Positions 31,930 to 38,899 of a DNA stretch of 64,000 bases are shown piece by piece. Where the stretch lies: the IMG/VR virus record IMGVR_UViG_3300042526_000402, positions 1 to 64,000 of that record. The stretch is one strand, 5' to 3'. Position 1 is the first letter of the stretch, and each line of letters starts with the position of its first letter. Made by a program: the position numbers and the translations under genes. The notes beneath the pieces were generated by a model. The model was not told the origin of the DNA. It searched no databases and saw nothing but the letters and a program-made list of their open reading frames with translations. Source of the stretch: a virus.

Positions 31930-32370
31930 AGAACAGATATATATACTATAATATGCTGTTTGTACAGTGCTGATTTGTTGTTCAGCATCATGCATAATGC
32001 ATATTAAGTTGTTCTGTAGGAAAGATTATTTATCTGTTCAGCATTATGCACAATGCTACTATGTTGTCTCCACCGTGTGTAGCATTGGCACTTTGCTATT
32101 GGTAATCAAGCAGTTATATTTTTATAATTCTTGTGAAAGTGTGAGTGATTGTGGTAAAAGGTGTCATACTCCTTCACTATATTAACAGTTCAGCATGCTT
32201 GCAAAATGTAGTAAATACCTGACTATTAAGAATAATATAGCTAGAACATGACTAAACAGTACCTTGTAGACAACATATTAAGAGTGTCTATACATATATT
32301 AATCAGTATTACTATTACTATTAGTGTTATCTGCTTTAAGACAGTAATTACTTCCGGAAACTCTCTAAAA
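31930..32370 (+). ncRNA. Gene-free stretch with repeated hairpins, likely RNA
   Basis: No convincing gene. Three related 20-base elements start at 31,981, 32,037 and 32,189, each beginning TTCAGCAT. The first two read TTCAGCAT-x-ATGCA-x-AATGC and can form a small hairpin (AGCATT/AATGCT in the second); the third is diverged. The stretch follows a CTAACCCTT motif, so a transcribed non-coding RNA is the likely reading. A 72-codon frame here (31,967-32,185) is Cys/Tyr-rich and unlike neighbouring proteins. Confidence 0.4.
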
Positions 32371-32393
32371 TCTATAATCTAAATAATATAATC

Positions 32394-32600
32394 ATGAAAA
32401 CTTACAAAATTTATTGGTCAGTAGACCAAAGAACAGGTGATAACCTTATTAAAGCTACTTCAGAAGAATTAGCTATTGCAGAATTTAAATCTGCTTATCC
32501 TAATAAACTTGTTGAACAAATAATAAACTGTTCAACACAAGAATATCAGCTTGCTTATGATAATGAGCAATTTGATTCTAATGGTAGAAGAAAATTCTAA
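32394..32600 (+). CDS. Unknown early protein (68 aa)
   Basis: A 68-residue protein (MKTYKIYWSVDQRTGDNLIK, ATSEELAIAEFKSAYPNKLV) with a beta-alpha layout in which a short helix follows two strands. Nothing recognised. A TAATCT leader element lies 19 bases before the ATG and a terminator directly follows the stop. Confidence 0.65.
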   Translation: MKTYKIYWSVDQRTGDNLIKATSEELAIAEFKSAYPNKLVEQIINCSTQEYQLAYDNEQFDSNGRRKF

Positions 32601-32622
32601 GGGGTAGAAATACCCCTTTTAT
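32601..32622 (+). terminator. Terminator after 68-aa early gene
   Basis: GGGGTA (32,601-32,606) pairs with TACCCC (32,611-32,616), with a GAAA loop and TTTT after. Confidence 0.8.
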
Positions 32623-32650
32623 AAAATAATAATCTCAAAAACTAAAAACC

Positions 32651-33028
32651 ATGACTAATTTATTATGGTGTTCTGCTCATACACCAACAAAAGAGCAAAT
32701 GGAATCACTGAATTCAATGGGACGTGTAATATTCTTGAAAGATATTAACACAACTATACAAGATAAAATAAATAACTGCTCTTCTGATAGAAGTGAGTTA
32801 ATGGATCTTGCCCAAGAATTAAATAAAATAAGACTTGACCTTGACTGTACAATAGTGCAATTAGGTGGCTCACCGATGTTCTTGTATATTGCTGGAGCTA
32901 GTATTAATAGCTGTTTATCAAAACAAGCATTAATATTTGCTCACTCAGAAAGAGTATCAGTAGATATACCACAAGAAGACGGAACTGTAGTGAAAACCAG
33001 TGTGTTTAAACACATTGGTTGGATCTAA
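32651..33028 (+). CDS. Csx20/Csx16-like fold candidate (possible ring nuclease or signal-binding protein)
   Basis: A 125-residue protein. The start MTNLLWCSAHTPTKEQMESL and the later CTIVQLGGSPMFLYIAGASI, then ALIFAHSERVSVD, follow the layout of small Rossmann-like CRISPR ring-nuclease families (a first strand, H-x-x-T-x-x-Q, a central V-x-x-Q-G-x-x-x-x-x-x-x-x-A segment and a last strand before an R). Related proteins occur in Bacteroidota phages and mobile elements. Catalytic residues cannot be assigned. The call is a fold guess supported by its early position. Confidence 0.4.
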   Translation: MTNLLWCSAHTPTKEQMESLNSMGRVIFLKDINTTIQDKINNCSSDRSELMDLAQELNKIRLDLDCTIVQLGGSPMFLYIAGASINSCLSKQALIFAHSERVSVDIPQEDGTVVKTSVFKHIGWI

Positions 33029-33371
33029 TAAAATACTCTGTAATATCAGTTGTAATACCTGAATAATGGTCACATCAAAAGCATGTAGGTATATATCAAT
33101 ATTACATTGATTGAAGTATCATGCTATTACAACTGAGTGCAGAGGGATTATTAAAAGGTTAATAGCAGTCCTTAAATGCTAGATGCAGTGGATAAGCAGT
33201 TTAAACCACTAGGGATACCGTAAATCGGTCAAGGAAAGGTAGACTCCTTATAAGCTACTTTAATAAAATGTACCATTCTCACTTCCCAAGGGTGAGCAGT
33301 TGTAGTGAACATTGTGCAGTGCTTTTAGTAGCTAAGCTAAATCACTTCATTACAACTGAGTGCAAGGGAAT
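33029..33371 (+). ncRNA. Gene-free stretch with two related long hairpins
   Basis: Two paralogous structures are visible. In the first, CAGTTGTAAT (33,047-33,056) pairs with ATTACAACTG (33,126-33,135). In the second, CAGTTGTAGTGAA (33,297-33,309) pairs with TTCATTACAACTG (33,346-33,358). Both are followed by AGTGCA and an AGGG(A)ATTA sequence. Between them are more short helices (AGTGG/CCACT near 33,190-33,215; ACCG/CGGT near 33,225-33,240; AAGGA/TCCTT near 33,232-33,250). No gene is seen. The RNA probably continues into RNA B. Confidence 0.5.
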
Positions 33372-33463
33372 TACTCTTGTCCAAGCAGGATTAATATACT
33401 ACCTATCTGATCATAATATCAGACTATAGGATGTATATCAGGGATTGCAACCCTGCAAGAGTA
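33372..33463 (+). ncRNA. Structured early RNA B, related to RNA A
   Basis: TACTCTTG (33,372-33,379) pairs with CAAGAGTA (33,456-33,463). A hairpin CAGGG/CCCTG (33,439-33,443 with 33,451-33,455) with the seven-base loop ATTGCAA stacks on it, and a rod formed by ATATAC/GTATAT, CCTAT/ATAGG and CTGAT/ATCAG fills 33,394-33,438. The ends match RNA A (TACTCT-x-x-TC-x-AAGCA-x-GAT and GG-x-TTGCAACC-x-TG then AGAGTACTA). The acceptor-plus-T-arm look is tRNA-like, but no D arm or usable anticodon arm is present. Confidence 0.6.
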
Positions 33464-33504
33464 CTAATTAATAATCTAAATAATAATCTCAAAATTTAAA
33501 CCTT

Positions 33505-34260
33505 ATGAAAATTCATTTAAACTCTAGAAATGGTGTGTATACTGTAAAGTCTTACAATAATACATACATATATTTAGTAACTAAGCATTATGAAATGCGT
33601 GTACCATGCAGTGACTTTAAAGCATTTGCTGGTGGTAATCATAACTTTAGCATTAATACAGAAGAAACAGATAAGTTTCTTGCTACTGTTAATCCATCAA
33701 TGTTTCAGCATCAAGCAAAGATGACTGAAAATATTATAGAAGCTGTCAAAGCTTTATCTACTAAACAAATAGAGTTAGATGATAAAGAAGAAATTGATGA
33801 AGCTGATAACATACAATATGAAAATTGGTATTATCAGAAATCGGAAGAGTTAGCTAAGTATAAAGACAAGATCCGCAAGACTGCATCTGATGTGTATAAA
33901 CAAAAATTAGACTTTAGTGATCTTCAAATTCATGATGGTATCAAGTTTATCATACAAGCTAAGCATGATGAAACAGACTTTAGATTCTGTTTTGATCCAT
34001 TTGGATTTGTAGATAACTTTCATAGTTCAATCAGTAATATATACCGTGAAATTGGTTATGGTACTATTAATGGTGGTTGGATTAAAGTAATAAACAAAAA
34101 TGTTATTCTATACTACAAGTCTGGTGACTATGGTGTGTATGATGATATCATTGCTATAGAAGCAGCAAAGAAATTGTTCCCGAATCATAATATCAGCTCA
34201 TATGCTGGTAGACAGTGGGATAATGAATTGAATGTAAAATATGATGATTTACCTTTCTGA
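33505..34260 (+). CDS. Early protein with phosphohistidine-phosphatase-like C-domain and DDLPF tail
   Basis: A 251-residue protein. Residues 1-90 are unassigned, 90-150 helical. Residues 170-235 resemble the PHPT1/Janus fold: FHSSISNIYREIGYGTINGG, then WIKVINKNVILYYKSGDYGV and AAKKLFPN, compare H-x-x-I ... GGGRI ... I-x-VYG-x-S-x-x-(F/Y)G ... YP. The His of the first segment falls near the family's catalytic His. The protein ends KYDDLPF, close to the acidic tip DDDIPF of bacterial SSB. Both readings are pattern-level. The TAATCTC leader element is 21 bases before the start. Confidence 0.5.
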   Translation: MKIHLNSRNGVYTVKSYNNTYIYLVTKHYEMRVPCSDFKAFAGGNHNFSINTEETDKFLATVNPSMFQHQAKMTENIIEAVKALSTKQIELDDKEEIDEADNIQYENWYYQKSEELAKYKDKIRKTASDVYKQKLDFSDLQIHDGIKFIIQAKHDETDFRFCFDPFGFVDNFHSSISNIYREIGYGTINGGWIKVINKNVILYYKSGDYGVYDDIIAIEAAKKLFPNHNISSYAGRQWDNELNVKYDDLPF

Positions 34261-34261
34261 T

Positions 34262-34294
34262 ATGAGTGAGCAATAATAAGCTCACTCATTTTAT
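34262..34294 (+). terminator. Terminator after 251-aa gene
   Basis: ATGAGTGAGC (34,262-34,271) pairs with GCTCACTCAT (34,280-34,289), followed by TTTATT. An ATG inside the stem is therefore not used as a start. Confidence 0.8.
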
Positions 34295-34316
34295 TAATCT
34301 TAAAAACCAAATCAAA

Positions 34317-34520
34317 ATGAAAACAATTAAGTATGTAATGTCTATTAGTCTAGGATTAATAGCATTAATCTTTGTAGAAGCAATATTCACATTTGGTAAT
34401 GCTTTTATAATAAGTAACTACAACCTGTTTGGTTGGGTAATTCAAGCTATAGTAATAACATTCACTGTCAGTGCTTCAGTTATTATTTGTAATAACCTGA
34501 TAAATGAAAGTGAGTTATGA
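34317..34520 (+). CDS. Two-helix membrane protein (67 aa)
   Basis: The start is the ATG at 34,317, after the terminator and 22 bases after a TAATCTT leader element. The product has two hydrophobic helices (ISLGLIALIFVEAIFTFG and VIQAIVITFTVSASVIICN). It overlaps the next gene in ATGA form. Function unknown. Confidence 0.65.
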   Translation: MKTIKYVMSISLGLIALIFVEAIFTFGNAFIISNYNLFGWVIQAIVITFTVSASVIICNNLINESEL

Positions 34521-34792
34521 AGAATTACTACTGGACTATGAAGAATGGTCAAAAGATAAATATTGATGATATGGATATAAATCATTTGAGAAATAGTCTC
34601 AAATTGATTGTAAGATCTATGAATAATATTGAAGCTGAGTTAGCTAAAAGAAAAGCTAAAAGACAGTTCAGTGGAGGTGAACTAATGTCTGAAGATGCTG
34701 ATAAAGCTATGTTATATGGAATATCTCCTGAATTAACATGTGAGTGTGATGAAGTACACACATGTCAACAGTGTTTAATGAATGATTTTTAA
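34517..34792 (+). CDS. Small conserved phage protein with Cys motif (91 aa)
   Basis: A 91-residue protein. The start (YYWTMKNGQKINIDDMDINH, then LRNSLKLIVRSM) follows a recurrent phage pattern, W-x-x-K-(D/N)-G-x-x-I-x-I-x-x-M-x-x-x-H-L-x-N. The C-terminus has ELTCECDEVHTCQQC, a C-x-C ... C-x2-C set that could bind zinc. Function unknown. Confidence 0.65.
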   Translation: MKNYYWTMKNGQKINIDDMDINHLRNSLKLIVRSMNNIEAELAKRKAKRQFSGGELMSEDADKAMLYGISPELTCECDEVHTCQQCLMNDF

Positions 34793-34802
34793 AACAAATA
34801 GT

Positions 34803-35036
34803 ATGAGTAAAATAATTTTTATGTGGTGGCTCCTTAATGGAACCATCACTCCTGCGGGAAAACATGAAGACCACAAGTTATATACTGTGTGGTTTTCTGA
34901 TGGCAAAGTTGCAGACTATGCCTATAAAGGAGAAGTAATGAATTATATTAAAACAGGTAAGTTTGAGTATGATGAATCTCTTGAATTAAAAGATGATGAA
35001 ATACTTGATGAAGAAGTATTTTACAGTAAAAATTAA
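34803..35036 (+). CDS. Unknown small acidic protein (77 aa)
   Basis: The ATG at 34,803 (MSKIIFMWWLLNGTITPAGK) is preferred to one at 34,782 that overlaps the preceding gene. The protein has a beta-like middle (HKLYTVWFSDGKVADYAYKG) and an acidic end. No family recognised. Confidence 0.55.
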   Translation: MSKIIFMWWLLNGTITPAGKHEDHKLYTVWFSDGKVADYAYKGEVMNYIKTGKFEYDESLELKDDEILDEEVFYSKN

Positions 35037-35048
35037 AAACTAAAAGTT

Positions 35049-35234
35049 ATGATTGCTAAAAGAAAAAAACAAATTGAAAAGGTAGAGGTTACAAAATTTG
35101 TAGCCTCTTTACCAGGTTATGAAGATTTTGATTATAAACCAATTATGAAAATACATAGCTGGTTTTGGAAAAGAAGTAGTACTGATTATAAAACTCATGA
35201 ACAATGGAAGAAGCAGAGATTAAGTATAGGTTAA
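35049..35234 (+). CDS. Unknown basic protein (61 aa)
   Basis: A 61-residue basic protein starting MIAKRKKQIEKVEVTKFVAS with an aromatic segment HSWFWKRSSTDYKTHEQWKK. It overlaps the next gene by 31 bases. Nothing recognised. Confidence 0.5.
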   Translation: MIAKRKKQIEKVEVTKFVASLPGYEDFDYKPIMKIHSWFWKRSSTDYKTHEQWKKQRLSIG

Positions 35235-35449
35235 ACAGCATTGTATTGTATATGCATCATGTTGATAGAAGTGATACTCCAATTGAATTAAAAAGGGAAA
35301 AGTTAAATGAATTGGAAAGGGAGAAATTATTTCTTGAATGCATACTAGATCATAGAAAACAAAATAAGTTGATTAAAGAAATTGCAATAACATCTGTTGC
35401 AATAATGGTAGGTTTTGTATTATTTTACTTAATAATATTTTATGGGTAA
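35204..35449 (+). CDS. Coiled-coil protein with C-terminal membrane anchor (81 aa)
   Basis: An 81-residue protein: a charged helix (residues 1-55, with ELKREKLNELEREKLFLECI) followed by a transmembrane helix (about 58-80, ITSVAIMVGFVLFYLIIF). Tail-anchored layout. It overlaps its neighbours on both sides. Function unknown. Confidence 0.55.
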   Translation: MEEAEIKYRLNSIVLYMHHVDRSDTPIELKREKLNELEREKLFLECILDHRKQNKLIKEIAITSVAIMVGFVLFYLIIFYG

Positions 35450-35867
35450 TGAACAAATCAGTTTTATGGTATCCTTAAATAGAGATAGCATAGCAATTCT
35501 TATGGACAATATAATCAATAGTAATAACAATTATGCTAAAAGGAAGTTAATAGATGTTTTAAAACATGTTATTATTTCAGACAGTACTTTGTGTAATACT
35601 CTTGTGGATATTGCTATAGGAAAAGAACTCCCGGTAGAAATCAAAGTGGGTACAACTGTAAAGATTGATCCAGACAATACGGGTTGGTTATCATCTGAAG
35701 ACAAAGCTATACTTCAAGATAACACAACAGAAAGTGAAATTTATGGTCTAGTAAAACAGTTTGTTGGCTACCATAGTTATTCAAACTATATAATAGCTTT
35801 TAAAGGAAATAAAGAAATATCTTTACCAAGTAAAGCTATTACATCTGTAAAAGATGTAGTGATATAA
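35442..35867 (+). CDS. Unknown protein (141 aa)
   Basis: A 141-residue protein with an N-terminal helical part (residues 1-60) and a beta-rich C-terminal part in which EIKVGTTVKIDPDNTGW and YSNYIIAFKGNKEISLPSKA look like a small beta-barrel (SH3-like). It is the last gene before a hairpin at 35,907-35,929. No family assigned. Confidence 0.6.
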   Translation: MGNEQISFMVSLNRDSIAILMDNIINSNNNYAKRKLIDVLKHVIISDSTLCNTLVDIAIGKELPVEIKVGTTVKIDPDNTGWLSSEDKAILQDNTTESEIYGLVKQFVGYHSYSNYIIAFKGNKEISLPSKAITSVKDVVI

Positions 35868-35906
35868 TATTCTGTCCTGTGTGGACGCTTTTCCAGGTTA
35901 ATAGTA

Positions 35907-35935
35907 TGAGAGAGTTAATAGCTCTCTCAATATTG
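35907..35935 (+). terminator. Perfect hairpin, possible weak terminator
   Basis: TGAGAGAG (35,907-35,914) pairs with CTCTCTCA (35,922-35,929). The following sequence is only moderately T-rich (ATATTGTT), so termination is uncertain. Confidence 0.4.
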
Positions 35936-36019
35936 TTAGCTATATAATGCCATATTTATTCAGCTAATTGATACCAGTTGTTTATTAATGTGATATTTTT
36001 ACTGCACATTAGAAAACAG

Positions 36020-36280
36020 ATGTTATACCAGTTGCCAAACGGAAAAGTAATTAATATCTCAATTGATCAGTTTTTAGATATGACTGATCATGATATTCAG
36101 TATCTAATGTCCATCAATGGCGGAGATTATTGTAGCAATCCATTTACAGAATCAGCATGTATAGACAATATCAAAGAAAAAGTATATGACTTTGACTATG
36201 TGCCTGATGATGATAATGATGACAATAATGATTTACCATTTGATGATATCATAGACCTATCAGAAGGTTTGGATTTATAA
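36020..36280 (+). CDS. Small acidic conserved phage protein (86 aa)
   Basis: The ATG at 36,020 (MLYQLPNGKVINISIDQFLD) is preferred because this start, L-P-x-G-K-V-I-x-I-S-x-x-x-x-L-x-M-x-D-x-D-I-Q-x-L, is the conserved part of a phage family. The C-terminus is very acidic (DDDNDDNNDLPFDDIIDL) and contains a DLPF element like the 251-residue early protein. Function unknown. Confidence 0.65.
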   Translation: MLYQLPNGKVINISIDQFLDMTDHDIQYLMSINGGDYCSNPFTESACIDNIKEKVYDFDYVPDDDNDDNNDLPFDDIIDLSEGLDL

Positions 36281-36387
36281 GTGCAATCATGCATTTATCA
36301 CTTACTGCACTATGAGTAATGGTGTCAGTATAGTATTCTATTTACTCACAATCAATTTTATTTATTAATCTCAAAAAACTTAAAGAG

Positions 36388-36885
36388 ATGAGCACAAAAG
36401 TTAAAGTTGTAGCAGATGCTACTACAGGATTGGTTATTAATCAATCAGCAAACCCATTATTTGGTTATGTTAGAGTAACTCAAATGAGAACAATAATTGA
36501 TGACAACTCATTCATGAAAAAGAAAGAGTTCTCTGCACTTATTCATGGTGATATTGAAGAATTAAAATCTGAAAACTATTATGAAGGTCAGGAATTACCT
36601 GGCTCAATCATAGCTGAAGAGTCTTTAGAGCCTTTTAGTAAAAAAGGTCCTAATAAGCCAAAAACAGCTGGTGATACAAATGTAGTATGTACATTGGGTG
36701 GTTTTCCAATCTACAGAAGAACTAAATACACAACTAAAGTAGGTGCAGAAGATATCTTGATAGCACATGACAACAAAGCAGAAGTTAAAGCTGCTTATGC
36801 TGCTGCAGAAGCTGCTAAAGCTAAAACAAAAACAATGCAACCAAATACTGAGTTTGACAATTCATCAGAAGAATTTGGTTTATAG
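36388..36885 (+). CDS. Unknown abundant-type protein, possible nucleic-acid-binding (165 aa)
   Basis: A 165-residue protein starting MSTKVKVVADATTGLVINQS. The first 120 residues are beta-rich with LFGYVRVTQMRTIIDDNSF and TKYTTKVGAED, the last 40 are Ala/Lys-rich and acidic at the end (FDNSSEEFGL). An OB-like core with an acidic tail is conceivable, so an SSB-type role is possible but unproven. The TAATCTC leader element is 22 bases upstream. Confidence 0.55.
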   Translation: MSTKVKVVADATTGLVINQSANPLFGYVRVTQMRTIIDDNSFMKKKEFSALIHGDIEELKSENYYEGQELPGSIIAEESLEPFSKKGPNKPKTAGDTNVVCTLGGFPIYRRTKYTTKVGAEDILIAHDNKAEVKAAYAAAEAAKAKTKTMQPNTEFDNSSEEFGL

Positions 36886-36896
36886 TGAATAACAAT

Positions 36897-36922
36897 GAGC
36901 CTGTTACGGCAGGCTCTATTTT
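36897..36922 (+). terminator. Terminator after 165-aa gene
   Basis: GAGCCTG (36,897-36,903) pairs with CAGGCTC (36,910-36,916), followed by TATTTTAT. The ATG at 36,895 lies at the base of this stem and is rejected as a start. Confidence 0.7.
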
Positions 36923-36945
36923 ATGATTTAAAAATGTATATGATT

Positions 36946-37383
36946 ATGGAAAAGCTAAAACAAGACATCAAAGATTATATGGCAAAACCTGTGAAATATC
37001 AGGATTTTGAACAAGATAAGTATAGTACTTATCAAAACTATTTGTATAAAAGAGCTCTATATGGTTTAGACTCACTATCAGTAGATGAGTTGAATAGTAT
37101 GTGCAGTAAGAAAAGGTCCCGCATAGTCAATGTGTATAACAGAGCACAAATAGTGGTAAACAACTACAAGCACAAGGTAACCAAGCAGTTAACTGATAAG
37201 TTATTATCATCACTATTTCCTAAAAGTTCACTTATAAGTGAAATCATTAGGTATGATGACATAGATTCTAAATGTAAAAACACACTTACATTCAAAGATC
37301 TGTCAATACACAAGGATCAGTTAGTTGACCAGTTTATCTTGGAAGGTGTACTACCTAAAAATTTCTTATCTTTGGAAAAATAA
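36946..37383 (+). CDS. Unknown basic helical protein (145 aa)
   Basis: The ATG at 36,946 (MEKLKQDIKDYMAKPVKYQD) is chosen over two close upstream ATGs near the terminator. The protein is helical and basic (KKRSRIVNVYNRAQIVVNNY, HKVTKQLTDKLL). No family recognised. It heads a run of genes leading to the HNH and regulator genes. Confidence 0.55.
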   Translation: MEKLKQDIKDYMAKPVKYQDFEQDKYSTYQNYLYKRALYGLDSLSVDELNSMCSKKRSRIVNVYNRAQIVVNNYKHKVTKQLTDKLLSSLFPKSSLISEIIRYDDIDSKCKNTLTFKDLSIHKDQLVDQFILEGVLPKNFLSLEK

Positions 37384-37392
37384 AAAAAACCA

Positions 37393-37602
37393 ATGTCAAG
37401 ACAAAATGATTATAAACCAGCCTTTGCATCAGTAGAGGCTGGTTACCTTCAATTAGGTATGTCCAAAAAAGAATATGTTATTAATACAGTTACACAAGGC
37501 TTATTAGCTGATGGTAAGTGGAAAGGTATTGAAGAAGGATTTGCTGATAGAATAAACGCAATAACCGAAACAGTATTAAATCTGATGGATGAAAAAGCTT
37601 AA
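37393..37602 (+). CDS. Unknown small protein (69 aa)
   Basis: A 69-residue protein starting MSRQNDYKPAFASVEAGYLQ, with a helix KKEYVINTVTQGLLADGKWK. It overlaps the HNH gene by 14 bases. Function unknown. Confidence 0.6.
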   Translation: MSRQNDYKPAFASVEAGYLQLGMSKKEYVINTVTQGLLADGKWKGIEEGFADRINAITETVLNLMDEKA

Positions 37603-37981
37603 AGTTTGTAGTGCCTGTCAAGAAGAAAAAGTTATCTGGAAAAATCATGAAGGTAACAAACTTTGTCAATACTGTTGGAACAAAGTCAAATCAGATGACC
37701 CTGAGTATAAGAATGTTATTCCTAAAATATCTGACAAGAAAAAGAAACAAGATGCTGAGTATTTAAAACTCCGGTATAAGTTCCTTAGTGATAACACCAT
37801 GTGTAAGGTTAGTGTTGCAGGTTGTTCAATCAAAGCAAGTGATGTTCACCATACATATGCAGGAGCTAACAGAGATGCATTCTATTTAGTACAAAGTACT
37901 TGGTTACCTGTATGTAGAAATTGTCATGACTGGATACACACACATCCAGAAGAAGCAAGAGTTATGAACTGGTTGAAATAA
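37589..37981 (+). CDS. HNH-type zinc-finger nuclease-like protein
   Basis: A 130-residue protein. The N-terminus has a zinc ribbon (VCSACQEEK ... LCQYCW, residues 7-30). The C-terminus (CSIKASDVHHTYAGANRD, then STWLPVCRNCHDWIHTHPEE) matches the HNH layout: HH at the first strand, a central N/Asp-containing loop, C-x2-C-H and a final H-x-H. Residue spacing is as in phage NinG or restriction-like HNH proteins. It may nick DNA or resolve structures during replication. It has no homing-type insertion context. Confidence 0.7.
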   Translation: MKKLKVCSACQEEKVIWKNHEGNKLCQYCWNKVKSDDPEYKNVIPKISDKKKKQDAEYLKLRYKFLSDNTMCKVSVAGCSIKASDVHHTYAGANRDAFYLVQSTWLPVCRNCHDWIHTHPEEARVMNWLK

Positions 37982-37989
37982 TTAAAACT

Positions 37990-38895
37990 ATGACTGAAAA
38001 AGAACAATTTAAAATAATTCAAGATAAGCTAAAGATTGCTAACAAAAGAACAGTAAAGCAAATATTAGCACATAAAGAGCTTTGCGAGGATATTATAAAA
38101 AGAGATGTGATATCTGAACATGAGCTGGTGGAGGAATATGAGATTCCTCAGAACCATTTGAAAAATTTAAAAACACAAGGTAAAATATCCTTTTTTACTT
38201 CTTCAGGTGAACTGAATAAAACTAACCGTGGAACTAAAGTATATTATTTTGTAGATGATGTGAAAGATTTGTTTGGATATAATATCCGCTACAATAAATC
38301 TTTTATGTTGAAAAATAACATATTTAGTAAACTTATTGTAGATATTTCAAGTAAACTTCTTACAGAAAAAGAAACTAAAATGTTAGATATGCTTCTTAGA
38401 AAAAACATTTCTATTGAAGAAATTGCTGAAGAATTTTCTCTTAGTAAGTTAAGAACTAATGAAATTGTTTCAAAAGCTGCTAGAAGAATGATTGGTAGAA
38501 TATATAACCTTCAATGCATGTTTGCTGATTATAATACAGCTCTTGATTATAAAACTGAAAATATATTACTTAAACAACAAAATAAAGAATTATACCGTAA
38601 GTTTTTAAGAAACCAAGAAGATCAAGCAAATAAAGATGCTGATTCTAATCCAATTGTTCAATATTTTATTAAAAATGGATATGATATTAAAGACTTAACT
38701 AAAGAGTTTTTGTTTCATGAACACTTATCTGTAAGAGCTGTTGGATGTTTAAGAGCAGCTGATATTAATAACATTGAGGAGTTACTTTCTTATCATAAGT
38801 CTGATCTTTTAAAATTTAGAAATATGGGTAAGAAAACTTTAGATGAAATTTGTTATTGGTTGGAATATAAGTATGACTTACAATTAAAAAATTAA
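37990..38895 (+). CDS. Transcription regulator: sigma-4-like HTH plus RNA polymerase alpha-CTD-like domain
   Basis: A 301-residue protein with three parts. Residues 40-98 form a possible MerR-like or excisionase-like HTH (DVISEHELVEEYEIPQNHLK, ending YYFVDDVKDLFG). Residues 122-172 form a sigma-region-4-like HTH (LLTEKETKMLDMLLRKNISI, EEIAEEFSLSKLRTNEIV). Residues 245-292 match the alpha-CTD helix-hairpin-helix domain (LSVRAVGCLRAADINNIEEL, DLLKFRNMGKKTLDEICYWL; compare LSVRAxNCLKxxxIxxxGDL and KxxNLGxKSLxEI). A protein that can bind DNA and mimic alpha-CTD could redirect host RNA polymerase, for example to the CTAACCCTT or GTATATTA motifs. That link is inference. Confidence 0.7.
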   Translation: MTEKEQFKIIQDKLKIANKRTVKQILAHKELCEDIIKRDVISEHELVEEYEIPQNHLKNLKTQGKISFFTSSGELNKTNRGTKVYYFVDDVKDLFGYNIRYNKSFMLKNNIFSKLIVDISSKLLTEKETKMLDMLLRKNISIEEIAEEFSLSKLRTNEIVSKAARRMIGRIYNLQCMFADYNTALDYKTENILLKQQNKELYRKFLRNQEDQANKDADSNPIVQYFIKNGYDIKDLTKEFLFHEHLSVRAVGCLRAADINNIEELLSYHKSDLLKFRNMGKKTLDEICYWLEYKYDLQLKN

Positions 38896-38899
38896 AGTT

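Noticed and set aside
31967-32185. A 72-codon frame (Cys/Tyr/Leu-rich)
   Set aside because: It spans repeated TTCAGCAT elements, has no proper leader motif, and its composition does not resemble phage proteins here.
33220-33463. Possible group I intron core (P7-like segments such as AGACTATAGG and GGTAGACTCC)
   Set aside because: The order of conserved elements is wrong, there is no interrupted gene around it and no clear P3-P7-P8 set.
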